From positions 2,646,217 to 2,710,216 of the forward strand of contig JACDOX010000087.1 of assembly GCA_014549065.1 (NCBI GenBank): a stretch of 64,000 nucleotides of DNA, in the 5' to 3' direction. The notes under the pieces are model-generated. The model ran no database searches, was not told where the DNA came from, and saw nothing but the letters and a program-made list of their open reading frames with translations. Both the position numbers and the translations under genes were made by a program. Positions within the stretch are counted from its first letter, which is position 1, and each line of letters opens with the position of its first letter. The DNA comes from Cardinalis cardinalis (taxonomy: Eukaryota; Chordata; Aves; Passeriformes; Cardinalidae). Shown here piece by piece: positions 23,801 through 37,095 of this stretch.

Positions 23801-26337
23801 TAGTGAATTTCTGAAACCACTGGAGTCTAAGGAAGATTTGCCATTAATGTTACTGTAGATTTATTTTGACCTGGAGCAGGAGGCCTCTTTATTTATTAAA
23901 ACTGCCTAATCCTTGCTGCTTTCAGGTAAATAATAATTTCATGAGGTGTGATGAGGAGCACAGTCNGGTAAAGGAAAATGAATCCATTTTTAATCAGTCG
24001 TCTACCTCCTTTGTTGCCAAGCTGTTTATATAATTAATGACNATAAAGTTATATCTTTAAAATTTCTGTTCTGTGTCATCAGTNTTTTGAAACGTGTGCA
24101 TGTCCATGTTTCTAGTCTAGTTTCTACATGTTCTTCTAGTCTAATACCAAAGAGAAAAACAGTTCATTGGAATATTTATTTCTCTACTTGTACAGGCTCA
24201 CTTAGACATTTTAATAAGTAGAACTACATTAATACACATGCAGGTAACATAATGCATCAGTAGTCTTTATTTTTGCTGGGATAAGACCAAAATGTGGAAA
24301 TCCATGTAGAGAAAAGCACTNGTAAGCTTCACGTGTGAACCCATGATGAATACAGTGTTATTTATGAGAATTAAAGATGGTCACTCTTAAATCAGGAGTG
24401 GTGTTTGTTTGCTATGAATTAGACTTTAAAAGAGATTTTTTTTCCTCAAAAGAAACAGCAAAAAAGGAAAATAATTTTGAAAATACTTGTTTGTAAATCA
24501 GCTGGATAAAACCTGTGTACCTTTCTCATGGATGAGAAACAGCAAGTAAGTATTGGACATTCAAAATCCTACATGACTTAAGGAAAAAATTTAACATTTT
24601 CATAAGGAAAAATCTTACACTTCTAATGCAGTCTTACCTTGATTTAATCCAGTGAAACCTGCAGGAAGAATTAGGAGATTCATTTAAATTAGTATATTTG
24701 CACTACTGTGAATACAGAGAAAGTGAAGCCCAGCTCAGGTCCAAATTTTTTGTTGCAATGCAACTCAGATTTAACAGCCTAAGTNATTTGAGCCCAAAGG
24801 TTCTTGCATGTAACAGACTCTTGTATAAATGGCTTTTATGTCACTGGGGTGCTGCAAAGAGTGACAGTGCANTCCAGGGAAATCTCTCCTCCCGTGTCAG
24901 CAATGCCTGCTGAAGCAATCACTGTAGGAGATGCTGGAGGGAGGAAACCTGAATTGGACAATGCCTAAATCATACTTTTTCCTTGTGGGATTGTAGGTGA
25001 AAATTGAACCTTACCTGAAATTTGGTGTTTATTCATCTCCAGGTGTGCGTGTGTGTGTTTGTACACATGTACCAGGTTACTGGTTTAGGATTTTTTTTTC
25101 CCTATTTAAGTAGTGTATGAATATCTTCTTTGAACTCTACATAGCAGAAGGGAAGAAATCATTGAAGGGAGGAATATTGACACAGAATAATAAGGAAAAA
25201 AGTGGTTATAGTATAATGAACCCGTCTTTTCCTCTTGAGGGTGGAGGAAAGTTGCATAAAGTTATTTCACTTTGTTTTTATTGGGTGCCTCTGCTCTATA
25301 TCTCTTTACCACTGAAATTAGCAGTGCTGTTTGCCTCAGCTGGTCTGTCAATCCATCAGTGTCAAAAAAAAAGTCAGGTTAGCAGGAGAAAATCTGCATA
25401 GAGTTTGCTCTTAATAAAGNCCCTTTTCTCTCTGGAGAAATTATTCATGGAACGAACCCTCAGCGTGCAAAATAAGCCCATTGCTCTCCCTGCCACTGCC
25501 TACAGCTGCATGTTTGCTCAACTTTTTTTAACTTGTCATTCTCCAGGAGCAGAAGAAATGGAAAGGAAGTTATTTTCTTCCAGTGCCACCAGCTGAAGAA
25601 GGCTCAGGTCTCCNGCTGGGTTTCCTCAGCTCTGTTGAATGCTGGTGCAGCTGCCTGCTCATGGCAGAGGTCAGTCAGGACTCTGCTCTTGAAGCCGTAA
25701 GAGGAAACCCAATCTGAGATGGTTGGGGGGTATTTTGTGGTTTATTTTCCATAGACTGATGTGGGCCATTGAGTATGTTATTGGTCAGTAAAAAGGGTAA
25801 AATGCTATTAAGGTTGTAAAAAGCAGATGAAATAGAAGCTAAGTGACATACAGAGTGTGGATCACAAAAGGTTTCTTGAGGGAGTTGTGTAAGGTAAGAA
25901 GTTGATAATGAAGAAAAAGAGCAATAGTAATGATATTTTACATTAAATGTAAATTACCCTTTCACAGACAACATCTGTGCAAGAAAAAGCCGTCTTGAGT
26001 CACCAGTCAAGTACTGGGAGCTGAATTTTGGGCAGCAGTGTTGTATGGGGAGTAGGACAGTATGCACAGGGGCAGCAGGAATTGCTGCTCTGAAGAATGT
26101 CTTGAACCACACAGTGATTTTACTTTTGGAGGGAAAGGAAAGGCAGGGATGAGGGGAGTCAGACCTGGCAATATTGAGGAGCTGGATGGGGGAGCAAAGA
26201 GCTACAAATGAGGCTGGGTGGAGGGGAGGTGCTGCTGCAAGAGTTCTTAAGGACAGTTTCCATAAACTCTACTCAAGCCTGCAGGAAATCAGTGATAATT
26301 AATCTGTAGAACCCCCCTGCTTCCTTTTTATTCAATT

Positions 26338-26371
26338 ATCCTGGGGGGCACTTTACTTTTAGCCCCAGGAT
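26338..26371. repeat. short inverted repeat (9-bp stem)
   Basis: ATCCTGGGG at 26338-26346 is the inverted complement of CCCCAGGAT at 26363-26371, with a 16-base loop. No T-run or RNA-gene context is visible. Confidence 0.6.
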
Positions 26372-29300
26372 GGCGAGGGCTGGGTTTTCCTCGCCGTGGC
26401 ACACAGAAATCCTGCAGTAGCTCGGGGACTAATTACCTGGAAAGGCTAAAGACACAAGCAGCTCTTTAGAGTGTTTTTCAGATGCAGGGAAGCACAAGTG
26501 GAGGCCAGTTCAGTGTGTGGGTGAGAGAGACTTGAGGTGGGGGTGCATCAGGCTCTGTGTGCTGCTGTGTCACAGTGTCACATCAGAGCTGCCTCTCCCC
26601 TCCGTTGTTCAATTACCACGCAGGGCTTCGAGAGATGCATCAGCAGGAGCAGCTAAATGGGACAGGATTTACCTCAAATGCTGCAGCTGCCCAAACACCC
26701 CTCTTTGCAAGATGTTTTTAAATGGGACTACATGCCTTTTGATGGCAGAACTGAGACCCCTTTCCAGGGAGTGTGGATGTCTGGGGAGCTGTTGGCTGCT
26801 TTACATCTCCACCTTGCAATGGGGAGGAGCAGTGCAGGGCTGAGCAGACATTGCCAGCCAGAGAATTTTGTTCTGAAGCACTGCAGAATAGTGCTAAAAT
26901 TGCTAGAATACTGCTGGAATTCTAGCAACAGGAAAGCAAAACCCTAGTGGTCATCAGGGATNCCCTGTCTGTGACCATTCAGCAGACAGCTGTCTGAAAT
27001 TTAGTGGCCTCGCGGATGGAGAAAGCTCCATAGAATAACTGGCAAGCTTTCTTTTCATCTTTTAAATCCATAATGCATGTATATATACATATTNTTAATA
27101 ATTCATATTAATGGAGAGCTCTTGCCCAAGAGCACATTCCCCTATCACAGAAAATAAATTGTTTAATGATGTCTAGGATAGAAATCAGAGGCTGGCTCTA
27201 AATCCAGCTATTATGGAACAGTGCTAGACACGCAGTGCACACTTCCATAAACAAATAAATTCATTACAGTTTAATAACAGTGGAAATAAAAAATGTAAGG
27301 TAATTTAAATAACGTGCAAAATAGAGCCATATTTTATCCTAAANCCATAATACCAAGTATTCACCTTCTCAGGAATTCTTGAAAGCCTTCGGGGATGGCC
27401 TTAAGTGCAGGTAAACAATAAGGTGGAATTTTAATGTTATCATTGTGGCCTACATTTACAGGCAGGCAGAATTCAGTTTTGTGGTGGTAGTTGTCCAAGC
27501 TTGGGTGATGGATGGAAAAGAGTCTGGGAATGCTCAGTTTGGTGCTGGGTCGCTCAGTAGGTTTGTGTAGGGGCTTCTGGGATTTCAGAGCAGAGGACAG
27601 GATCTGCAGAGCCTCCCTGCCACNGAGGAAAAGCAGGGCTGGGAGATGCCAGTGGTGCATTGCAGAGGTGGGAAGGAAGGTGAGGAGGAGAAACAGGACC
27701 TTGCAGGCTCAAACTGCAGTAGTCTTGCAGAGAAATNTTGCCAATTGTCTGCACCCTTTGATTGTTGGCTAATTTAAGCACCTTTGTTTTCATGTGTTTT
27801 GAAACAAAATAAAGAGTGGGATTTATTTNTTGCTTAGAAATGGGTAATAACAGGAGATTCATTAGTGACTGACTTTTTGTTTTTCCAATCCCAGCAACTG
27901 AAATTTTCCTTATGATGGTGAGAGCACACTNGGCTGGGTTCTGTCCTGTCCTGCTGGTGTTTTCCCTGGGAGTGTTCCTCTGCAGTGGACTGCTCCTGGC
28001 CCTCAGAAACAAACTTTCCAAGTGNCCCAAAGTGCTCATGTTTTACATATCTTCCATCTTCCCTGCAGTTTCTTGATCTACAATCCATGTGGACCATTTC
28101 AGCTGGGTGCTGTGTCAGACTGGGAATTTTTGATGGTGGTTCTGTTATAAATATTTGTGTTCGCTCTCTGATAGTTCAGCTTCAAATATGTTTTTGCTTG
28201 TCCTATTAAATGGTTGCTCTGTTTCACAGAATGGCCACATGCATCTTTCCNTGGGGCTGAATCAGGTGTTCCTCTGGGTGATGTGTAAATCTCTTATTTG
28301 TGATAACAACAATGTCATCTTGGGAGAGGGGCCCTTTCCTGGTCAATGTTCTATTAAAATAGTAATGAGTTGGTGTTGGTTTAACTTGAAATCTGCATAT
28401 TCTCATCTGCAACATCTGTATCTGATTGAGCTGCTCTGAATATGTGTTTGTAGCCTCAACTCAACTCTCTCAGTGAGGTTCTGATTCTATGAAGGTTTAG
28501 CTCAGAAATCTCAAGCCAGTCTGGATTTTGATTTCAGGATATCCAAGCAGGCCTAGATTTGGCAGCTTTTGGGGTCTGATTGGAATTTCTGGAGCCATTA
28601 AATGGGTCTGAAGGCTCTTTCTGAGACTGCTGAGAACAATTTTACATGTTCTCTTACCACAACCCTATCACACTGATCATCAGNCTCACAGACTGAGGGT
28701 TTAACATCCCAAGCATGCCATATCTGTGTACTAATAACCATAAATGGGCTCTCAGCCAGTTATTTTCCCAGAAAATCTCACCATACCATCCTGGAGTAAC
28801 TGAATTCGGTTATTTCAAAAATGCTGGCTGTATTATTTTTCTTTTAAGGTCTGTGCAGTNAGTTGCACATTCCTTCTCCTTTCGCAAGCAGGAGAGATTT
28901 TGAGAACTGGCTTTTCCTTGATGTTTGTCAAAGGGAACTAATTTTTTATTTAATAATACCGTTTTTTATTNAAATCATCCAGAAATTTTAATATACTTGC
29001 TCTGTTATAGAATAAGAAAATGACTGTTTATCCCAATGGATATTTTTTAAGGGGGAAAAAACCCCTCGTTGCTTCTTTGAGGGTTTAAGCCCTCAAATGA
29101 ATTCTAGTTTCCTCTCAACTCTCCGACTTCTGATGCTCCTTGTCAGATTAATGTGCTTTAAAGCTGTTGGTTGGTACCTGAGCTGTCAAAAAGGAAGATT
29201 AAAACCACACCTTCATTTTAGGAGATTCTTTTTGCATTGCAAAATGCAGAGGAAGAGAAAGCAAACCTTTCCTGCTTACTGCTGGCATGCATCTGAGGGC

Positions 29301-31719
29301 GGCTGCGTGTGCCATTCCAGTAATGTTCTGGGGTTAGGAAGAAATTTCAGTTTCTGTCAGCCCAGGATATTCACACTAGAACAGATTCAAGATCCTGAAA
29401 TGGTTTTTATTTTGTGAGGAACAGAATGTACAGAAATGAGGGGTCATGGGTTTGGTTTTATCTCGGGCACAAACAGGACGTGTGACTCAGGACAGAAATA
29501 ATTTCTTTCTGCTTCCTTCAGGAGACTGGAACTGTTCCATTTGCCTTCCAATGTAGTGGATACACTTACCTTGTACAGTTAATAAGGAGATGACGTATTT
29601 ATATTAACTTTTTAATTTTCATGAAGTTTTCAGCTAGGAAAAGAGACAATGTTTTTAATGCTAACAAACTTGCTGTACTTTTTTCAGATATAATTTCAGG
29701 AGAAATTACTGTGCAAATCCTCAGTGTATTTTTTACACAAATTGAAATAATTTCTGAAAGAAATGCAGAGGATAACCCTTGAGTTCAGGCAACAGGGAGG
29801 CATTCTGCAGCAGCTCCCTTTGGTCCCAGGTTCTAATGAGACCATCAAGGCTGGCCAAGGCCCACAAACACTGCAGAGATTTGGAGTGATTTTGTTCACC
29901 AGTGCCACTAATCCAGCTTTAAATCAATTTTTCAGAACCTGGCTCCTGTTCTCCTCTCAGTCTGAGTATTAAAGTGCATTCAGGGGAGATGATGCACATG
30001 AGAAAGTGCTGCTCATTTCACAGGACTTGAAGAATAATCCAGGACTATATTTCTCTAGTGTTTCAGTTAGTGTTTAAGTGATTCAGCCATCATTTTGGCT
30101 ATGNACTTATTATAGAAGGTGCTTGATTTTGATCTAATCTGTTCTGAAGACTTTTAAGACCATTTTTTTACAGTTTCTTAAAGTAAGAGCCTGTTCCACT
30201 CTCAATGACCATAAATAACTCACTTTTCTGGATATGGATATATCACCATATCTTGCAGTCAGGTCAGTTTTTTACATGGAGTAAAAAAAACCTGATGTGG
30301 GAAAACAACCTGGCAAAAACAGTGAAATCAAACAACAGCAGATCCCTATGCACAATATGATGGATAGGCATACTTTAATGAAAAATTAAACATTTAAAAT
30401 CCAGATCTTGACTTGCCTCTGTGCTTGTTTTGTTGAAATTACAAAATATGCCAATTTTTCCATTCATGCCAAATACCAATTAGCAAGACAATTAAAAAAA
30501 AACAAAATAAGAGAGACCCTTACTGTCACTGGCAGAATTCATAGGCAGAGGGGTTTCTTTCACTGGGATATAATGAAATGAACTGGCTTTTTGGGTAAGG
30601 TTTTGGCTGCTTGAAGTCAGTAACCCACAGCTCATTGTCAGTGTGTGCTTTTGTAGGTGCTGTGTAGGAAAGGACAGGCTGACAACAGATTTTCAGAGAT
30701 ACTATGTTGGATTTTTCTGACAAACAGGCAATATTTTGGATCTTATAAAGAAACATTTGCTCAATTTTGGTATGTCCCACAACTTTCTCAAATTGTTGTT
30801 GAGTGCAAAATAAGATTGTAATTGAATTAATTGCAGGTTTTTGAAGAAATATTCCTTGTTACATTGAGCATGATGATCAGTGATTTTTTTGTGTGTGTGC
30901 AACAGGTCACTTCTGTGTACAGATTTCTTCCAGACTGAAAAATGACAACCAAAACTGTAAATGCATTTGGACCAGGTCACATTGAAAAAATGTGAAAGCA
31001 TGTTCAGTTATGCAATATATAATTTCCCTTTCTCCTTCTGTCCCAGGTGGGTGTTGTGTGACAGGATGGAGTAAGCCTGGTTACCATAGGAATGCAACAT
31101 GCAAGCAAGCTTCTAAATAGAAAGCAGTTCATCTAACTAAGCATCTTTTGGTGCCACTGCCTCATTCCTTTCACCTACAGCATTTAAAAGGCAGATATTT
31201 GGAAATAAGCTTTACCCAGCAAAGCTACAGAACCCTGAGAAAACACCTGGAGGAAAGGCAAATGTGTTTCCAGCCGTGTGTAAATGTGCAGCTCAGGGGG
31301 ATGAGTGTTTTTATCTCCTTGCTACGACCTGCTCTTACAAGAGAGACACAATTCCTGTCAGCTACGGAGCTGATGGGATCNGAACAAGGCTTTTCATGCC
31401 CACTGCCTTCCACTCTTCATCAGTTCTGCTCTGTCATGATTAATGTGCTCCCTTGCAGCAACCTTAATTGTTTTTTGAGGGTTAGAGGAGTGATCATAAT
31501 CGCAGCTGTTACGGATTTAATTCTGGTCTGCAAAGAGACCGCGCTGTGAGCCAACGTTTTCATTTTGAACACTTAAATCAATGGTTTTCAATTACAAATA
31601 GAGAACACAGGAGCTGGAAATGTTGCTTACCAGAGGGTAGATCCTACCCCTATTAGTCACTCTCATTGCTTCATTTTCAGGCATTCACAGTTGAAATTGT
31701 GAGCTCTGGAAATAAAGGG

Positions 31720-32095
31720 TGTGGTATCTTGTTGTGCTGTTGGGAGGGTCCCCAGGACGAGGTGAGAGATGAGACTTTGACTCCAAGTTCTCAGAAGGCT
31801 GATTGATTATGTTATGTTAAAAGAAATGATAGACTAAAACTATACTGATGAAAGAGAAAGGAGACATCAGAAGGCTAGACAAGAATGAATAATAACAACT
31901 CGTGGCAGACTCAGCGAGTCCGACACAGCTGGCTGTGATTGGACATTAATTAAAAACAATTCACATGTTTGGATAAACAATCTCCAGACCATATTCCAGA
32001 GGAGCAAAACATGGAGAAGCTGAGGCTTCTCATCATCCCAGGACAAGAATTCTTGCGAAGGGATTTTTCAGAAAAATCATGGTAAAAGTATCTAC
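31720..32095 (-). mobile_element. solo LTR-like remnant of an endogenous retrovirus
   Basis: Read on the minus strand, the element ends in ...ATACCACA at 31720. It contains a block, 'gattgtttatccaaac' and 'tttgctcctctgg', shared with the element at 38214-38595, and 'ccaatcacagccagctgtgt', which I associate with a common passerine ERV LTR. No gag, pol or env coding sequence flanks it, so it is a solo LTR. Its 5' end near 32095 is diverged and fades into oligo-A. Confidence 0.75.
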
Positions 32096-33140
32096 AAAAA
32101 AAAAAAATCAAATTTTGGATGATCTCTAACTAATTGATGAGTACAGATTTAAAAAAAAAAAACAGCTTAGATGGCCACATTCTCTTGAGTGCCTTGCCGT
32201 GAAGTAGCATTTGGGCTATGAATGGAGTGGACAGTCTCATTTCTGTCCTCCTTTCTCCTTCCCTGTGTCCAAGTTTTGTGCACCACAGAGGTTTATTCCT
32301 ACCGTAATGTGCTGCTCTTTGTTGTTGTTTGAACTGTTGCTGTTTATTTCTGTTCTTCCACCCTCAACTTACAGCAGGATGCAATGGTTTTGTGCCTACA
32401 TCCTGGCAGTGCCATGAGGAAACCTCCAGGGAAGCAGCTGCTNATTATGGCAATGTATGAGGAGAAATCCTATCCCTTGAAAGAACACATAGCCAGGAGC
32501 ATCACTTCACTAAAACAACTCCACTTAAACTCAGCTTCTCNTTGTGAAATTCAGAGTACAGAGACAACACCAGCAGTAGAAAAGAGATGAAAACNCCCAG
32601 CTGAAATAATGCCCAGAAATTGCATTCACTCAGTGCCAAAGACCTGTGGATGGCTGCAGTCTAACAAAGCTCTTCACTGAGCTAGTTCAGGTAAGCACAC
32701 TTTACATGTGAGTAAAGAACATTTTGTGTCATTTTTCTTTTGTTTCCTCCGAGATATTTGGGGGTTACAGTGTAAATATTCTGTCTTATCAGAGTAGCTG
32801 TTTACTTTAAATTGTCTCATGAATTTAATGAGGTACTTTTGAATTTTGGTGCTATTCACTGTCAGTGCAGCCAGTGATGGGTGCCTGTAAGTAAAGAAAA
32901 TGCTTTATTGTCTGTATATCACATTACACTGACACTTCTGTCTACGTATCTGGTCACCTGCATGACAGGGCTCTATCTGCTCTTGGAATTTTGTGCTGAT
33001 AATGGAATGTTAAAGAGGATAAAATACATGTGTGGGTTTGTATTTAGGTACACNTTTTCACATCACTTTCAGTCACTGAATCGTCATTAAAAAAAAAAAA
33101 CAAAAACCAAATTGCAAATACTTAGACCTAAAATCAGCAC

Positions 33141-33380
33141 TGTATATATGCCTCTATATTTATACACATATATATATACACACTATATATGTATGCCTAT
33201 ATATCCTATATATATACTATATACATATGTACATATACATGTGTATAGATGCATATATACTGTATATATGAATAAATATGCATATGTAAAAATATATGCA
33301 TGTATATAAATATATAAATAGAAATAAACATATNAATATATATAAATAAATAATAGATATATATATAATGCTATATGCTA
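33141..33380. repeat. 240-bp AT-rich simple repeat (TATATA/CATATA-type)
   Basis: Long alternating TA stretches are interrupted by single C or G bases (TATATATGCCTC, ACATATACATGT and so on). It is probably a decayed TA/CA dinucleotide array. An open frame over it gives only Tyr/Ile-rich low complexity. Confidence 0.9.
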
Positions 33381-33773
33381 TAAAGCAAATTGCACATGCA
33401 TCCCATTCTTGTTTCTTAATATAACAGCATCCAGGTGGTACAATGCTGCATTTTCCAATTATGAAGAATAACAGAACTAACCAGGATGACTGATTTCAGG
33501 CACTTATGCTTATGCCCCACCTTATTCTATATAATTTGACAAGAGATTCTTGTCATTCACCATTTAAATAAAACCTTTTTTTGTTGGTTGAAGAGCCAGA
33601 TCATAAAAGATATGGTGATGTGAACTGTGATGTACAGTAGCTAATACTGGTTCAGTATAGGCTATTTAAGTTTGTCATTGATGAAATAGTTCTGGTGGGT
33701 TGGGGAATGTTAGAAAATTGCCAGTGTTAGGAAGTACCAATGTTAGAAACATTGGTAAATATTTATCACATTT

Positions 33774-33815
33774 TATATATATATATGTGTGTGTGTATAT
33801 ATATATATATATATT
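33774..33815. repeat. (TA)n(TG)n(TA)n microsatellite
   Basis: A TA run, then about five TG units, then a TA run. It is likely length-polymorphic. Confidence 0.9.
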
Positions 33816-35854
33816 CAAAAAATAATTAAGCATCATATGGATATCAATGAATCAGTACAAGCATTCCAAAACTTGTGAGAAAAGCCACACTGCCCTGGTG
33901 TTGCTTCTACCTTTGGCGTGATGTGAAACCACCTCTCAGTGATGTAAAGAAACATTGCTCAACAGTGCAGGGTGGCATAATTTAAAGCCTTAATTAAACA
34001 TGCATGAGGGAAGATTAAATCCATTTTTGAAATGTTATGTCATTTAAAATATATATTTTATTTAGTACATTTGCTATTAATTTTAATCTCAGTGATAAAA
34101 ATATATTGATAGAATTTAAGTGAAAATTTCTGTTGAAGTTTAAAGCTCTACATAGAAGTGAGGGGGGGATTTTTTGGGGGCTTGGTTTTGGTTTGCCTTA
34201 GGGTTTTATGGCAAAGGGGTGCTTGTGTGGGGTTTGTTTTTTTTTTTCTTCATTCATGTGGTAATAAGAAAAATGACTCAGAGTGGTGGTAGAATATCCA
34301 TCCTTAGAGGTTTTCAGGATTCAGGTGGACAGAGCCATGGCTGACCTGCCAAGTTGCATGGAAGACCATTGACCCTNGTGATTTCATTAAAGGTAAAAAA
34401 TTACTGCTAAAAATGAACTCAAGCAGAAGTGGGATGCACAAGGGACAGCTGAATCTGTGCATAGAGCAGGGATAAAGCAGCAGCTCCATTAAGCCCTGTG
34501 ACTGCCAACTGACAAAAAATCCTAATTAAAATCCAGGTTTGGTCAATGGCATTCAAATCCCAGATAATTTTCCAAACCAAGAAAGGTNTTAACCAACTCT
34601 GTGTGTATTTTCCTTCACTTTTTATCACTGGTACAAAAATCACTTGTGAAATTCTGAAGCAGGGGAAGGACAGGTGGCNGTGTCTAAAGACACATGGCAA
34701 GGCATAAAATGTGAGAATTTTCATTNTTGTGTGGTTACCAGTAACTTAATCCTATTTTCCCTGTGTGCACTGTTGGGGTAGAACATATTTTTACTCATGC
34801 TTTGCTTTTAGTAGTTAAAATTCATTTTTGACAACTGACATTTTCTAATCTCTCCGGATTTCATCAAGGGTTGATTTGTTTTTTAAAAACACAATTATGC
34901 TATATATTTATTCACTACCTCAAGTGAAACCTTTTCACTTTGAGATGTTTGGGGAATTATTAGTTTTATTGATTATTTTAAAGTTAAATTGTATTCTATC
35001 AAATAGAATGGGTCAAAGGTTTTCAAAACCCCTTTATTCATCCAAGTAATTTAAGATGCAGTCCAGTTACAGTGGCAGAACTGTTCTCACTTTGGTTCAA
35101 CATCTCAAGTTTCAAGTTGTTCTCCTGGTCCCCTTAGATCATCTTATTGATTTGCCAGGCATTGATTTACTGGCTGCTCTGCCAGCAGCCATAAGAACAC
35201 AGTTTGTTTGTAGCCTTAAAAAATATTCCCAAACACTGCTCACAGATTAAGTTTGAGGAGTAGGCTCCATGGCTTTCGGTCAGATTTCTCTTTAAAAATA
35301 TTTCTATGCAAAAACAAAAGAAAAATGTATTTAATGTTAGTTGCGTTTCCCACTGATGAACAGCTCAGGCAAAGAAATTTGAATTAGCAGATTCATCTTA
35401 GCCCAGTAATGTGGTTTTTTTTAATTTTAGTTTGCACATGCATTAGTTTTCTAGAAGATGTAATTGCATTCAGGCTTTTCATTTTAGTGCAAAGCTAACA
35501 TGCTTAGATTTTTGCCTGAAGTTGCAAATATTTCTGTGCAGCACAGATGTGCGAGACAGAGATTGCTGAGCAGGCAGTTTGCAGTGGGACTCTCTGCAGA
35601 CCCCTGCAGCAAGAGGNCCCACAGTTCCTCATCAGGGAAATGAGCAGGTTACTGGAAAATCCATTAAATCTGTCTCCCCTCTGTTTCCTAGAGCAGTTTT
35701 CCCTTTGTTCCTCTCCCAGTGAAGTGGCAGAGTGTCTGTGTGAACGTGGGACAGCCTCTCCAGGCCCCCACTCTCCCTGGTCACCCTTCACTTGGAAGTG
35801 CCCAAAACCAGGNTGTGGATGTGGCAGCCAGGGGCATGGTTTTGTGTTGAGCTC

Positions 35855-35901
35855 AAAATCATCTTAGAGGTCCTTTCCAACATCAGTGATTTCATGATTC
35901 A
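35855..35901 (+). mobile_element. short CR1 3' tail remnant
   Basis: 'atcttagaggtcctttcca' followed by 'tgatttcatgattc' matches the CR1 3' terminus, which normally ends in ATTCTATGATTCT-type repeats. Only about 45 bp is recognisable. Confidence 0.6.
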
Positions 35902-36713
35902 AGGAAAGGTGATAAAATGAGGTATTTCTTCCTTGCATGTTGATCTGCCTTGTGGAATGAAACTTGGAAACCTTCAGCATGTTATTTTGATGTGTCAGTT
36001 ATGCTCTAAATATATTCTCTCTGGCCATTGCAGATTTAAGGAAAACTGTCCAAGTTGAAAGAGATTGTGAGATGGACAGGTGAAGGGTTTGTGTTCAGCC
36101 ACAGCCTGAAGCAAAAGGGACATTAGGGAGGCTGCTGAGGCAGGATGCAGGGAAGGAAGGAAAATACATCTGTCAGTTTTGATAGAGAGAAGGTGGTGGG
36201 TTTGGGGGACTCTGGGCTCACTTCCACATCTGACTGTCGGAGTAGAAAAGTGAGGCTGGTTTTGTTCACAGAGTATTGGATTTTTTCCTTTAAAGTCAAG
36301 CAAGGTATGACAAAGCACCCAGGAAGCTTGGGGAAAAGAAACNTCTTCACTGTAAAGAAACACACTTCTCAGAGCTGCAAAGTGAGCCAATATTGAAAGT
36401 TCCCAATGGCTGACATCAAGACAAGTGCCAAAAGTAAATATAAGTACAGAAANAGAGGGGAAATATCAGAATCACTGAGCTCTCAAGACACGTGGCAAAC
36501 ATAGAAATATAAAACCTCTCTACGGGTAATAGCCAGGATATAAAGTATCAATTCCCCATATTGAGCATTTTGCTACTGCAGTGCTGAACCTTTTGTCACT
36601 TTTTCCAGAAGCACTGATTTTCTGGCATATAGAATACTCTTATTTACCCTATGTTTTCATGGGCTATCTTGTCTTCCATGCTGGGTTTGTTAGCGTTCAG
36701 AAACACATAATCA

Positions 36714-37095
36714 TGTAACGATTGNATGTGNTGCTTTTTATTAAGAGCTCTGGGAATCGGGGTGTTTTCACCCAAATCTAATTNCGACCATACATTNGAG
36801 ATGAGCGTGTTTTATANTCTATTGTTATATAACTTNCATGTTAATTATTAAACNTATATTGTTCTATTGTATACATAGATTTCAGCTAAACATAGCCCCC
36901 TTTGAATTTCCAACATAGTTTCTCATGATTCTTCTGATTGTTATATAATAATTATATTTAATTACTAAACAATCATCACATCTAACAATTATATCATTTA
37001 TCATACTGCTNACNCAGGTNCAGTTGATCTGGGAAAACACAAAGCTTAACATTTTAGATTCTATCTTTAACTTTTTCCAGGGCTCCANTATCAGA
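36714..37095 (-). mobile_element. solo LTR-like element, N-rich
   Basis: Starts TGTAACGATT at 36714. On the minus strand this end reads ...AATCGTTACA, preceded by an AATAAA signal (from 'tttttattaagagc'), as expected for the 3' side of an LTR. Eleven N calls fall between 36725 and 37088. The sequence is AT-rich with a 'gatctgggaaaacacaaagc' block near the far end. There is no internal coding region. The family and right boundary are inferred. Confidence 0.65.

Larger units (their letters stand above)
19656..31719. other. intergenic DNA downstream of ZNF804A
   Basis: I recognise no gene here. The first kilobase contains two small tandem duplications (20115 and 20784). From about 21.5 to 24.5 kb the DNA is strongly AT-rich and free of repeats I recognise. 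The remainder is mixed unique sequence with oligo-A and oligo-T runs, a short GT run near 25045 and a 9-bp-stem inverted repeat at 26338-26371. The longest open frames (161-165 codons) lack domains and look like chance. Confidence 0.7.
32096..36713. other. intergenic DNA with AT simple repeats
   Basis: No gene is recognised. The stretch contains two oligo-A runs (32096 and 32150), the long AT-rich simple repeat at 33141-33380, the TA/TG tract at 33774-33815 and a CR1 tail at 35855. The remainder is unique AT-rich DNA. Confidence 0.7.

Noticed and set aside
26338..26371. microRNA-like hairpin
   Set aside because: The stem is only 9 bp, too short for a pre-miRNA.
33141..33380. CRISPR-like or regularly spaced repeat array
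   Set aside because: The spacing is irregular, the sequence is simple TA-rich DNA, and the context is a vertebrate genome.
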